Assembly: GCA_002402025.1 (NCBI GenBank)
Contig: NVUU01000008.1
Span: 5,145-10,513 of the forward strand
Origin: Candidatus Aerophobota bacterium
Lineage (GTDB): Bacteria > Chlamydiota > Chlamydiia > Chlamydiales > GCA-2402025
Direction: 5' to 3'
Length of the DNA: 5,369 bases
In this document: positions 5,122-5,369 of the stretch, piece after piece
Position numbering within the stretch: the first letter of the stretch is position 1
Layout of the letters: every line of letters starts with the position of its first letter
Notes under the pieces: generated by a model
Database searches by the model: none
Seen by the model: the letters and a program-made list of their open reading frames with translations, nothing else
Told to the model about the DNA's origin: nothing
Program-made: the position numbers and the translations under genes

Positions 5122-5369
5122 ATGAATAAAAAATTTCTCTTATACCTAACCCCTCTTCTACTTGCCGCAGCCCCTATTAAGCAAGTATATTGCAACCAGC
5201 CTATGGTTGAAGCTTATGAACACAAGCGAGTTGCAAATATCCGTGTTAAGATGGAAAATCTGCCTCCAGGGACAAACTTTAACCCTACTCAGATCCTGTC
5301 AAAGCTGCATACGAAAATAGGAGACCCCTTTTCACAGACAACATTTGATCATGACTTAAAATCTCTATC
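5122..5369 (+). CDS. bamA: Outer membrane protein assembly factor BamA (Omp85), N-terminal part
   Basis: The first 82 codons are present; the right edge cuts the gene. BamA folds and inserts beta-barrel proteins in the outer membrane through periplasmic POTRA domains and a C-terminal barrel. The N-terminus MNKKFLLYLTPLLLAAAPIK is a clear Sec signal peptide. Cleavage is probably near residues 21-25; a cysteine at 24 lacks a lipobox. From about residue 38 the sequence VANIRVKMENLPPGTNFNP followed by ILSKLHTKIGDPFSQTTFDHDLKSL has the pattern of a first POTRA repeat: a strand, then a step-size helix, then G-x-F/D-L. The position directly after recR matches the Chlamydia order. An in-frame TGA at 5116-5118 fixes this ATG as the first possible ATG start. 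The Shine-Dalgarno is poor. Confidence 0.87.
   Translation, partial: MNKKFLLYLTPLLLAAAPIKQVYCNQPMVEAYEHKRVANIRVKMENLPPGTNFNPTQILSKLHTKIGDPFSQTTFDHDLKSL

Noticed and set aside
5115..5129. Four-codon upstream frame (ATG ATA CAT GAA TAA) overlapping the bamA start
   Set aside because: It has no Shine-Dalgarno and is short enough to be chance; the bamA ATG at 5122 gives a complete signal peptide, so no start change or leader peptide is needed.

Overview
The window reads as chromosomal DNA from a member of the phylum Chlamydiae. It is AT-rich. The gene block fabH-fabD-fabG-acpP, divergent from recR followed by bamA/omp85, matches the order I recall for the Chlamydia trachomatis genes acpP, fabG, fabD, fabH, recR and omp85. 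The proteins are clearly chlamydial in style but not close copies of the Chlamydiaceae proteins. The left end carries an unrecognised protein instead of the neighbour expected in Chlamydiaceae. An environmental, amoeba- or arthropod-associated chlamydia is therefore likely, but I cannot name the genus.

Layout. (1) Bases 1-1003, minus strand: the first 334 codons of an unrecognised protein that runs off the left edge, with its own -10 box at 1030-1035. (2) Bases 1139-1167: a strong intrinsic terminator that closes the fatty-acid operon. (3) Bases 1200-4218, minus strand: the operon fabH-fabD-fabG-acpP in that transcriptional order. The first two gaps are 8 and 10 bp; the gap before acpP is 52 bp. 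(4) Bases 4219-4388: a 170-bp divergent control region with two back-to-back TATAAT boxes, an inverted repeat around one of them and a 12-bp direct repeat in the fabH leader. (5) Bases 4389-5000, plus strand: recR. (6) Bases 5001-5121: a spacer with a TATAAT promoter and a perfect 16-bp palindrome. (7) Bases 5122-5369, plus strand: the start of bamA, cut by the right edge.

Function. FabD loads malonate onto acyl carrier protein (AcpP). FabH starts chains by condensing acetyl-CoA with malonyl-ACP. FabG performs the first reduction of each cycle. The operon thus supplies four core parts of bacterial type II fatty-acid synthesis. The other genes of the pathway are not in this window. RecR acts in recombinational gap repair with RecO/RecF. 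BamA inserts beta-barrel proteins into the outer membrane.

I see no mobile element, CRISPR array, tRNA or rRNA. The coding content is mostly conserved housekeeping. The less explained parts are the left-end protein and the dense symmetry in the two plus-strand promoter regions.
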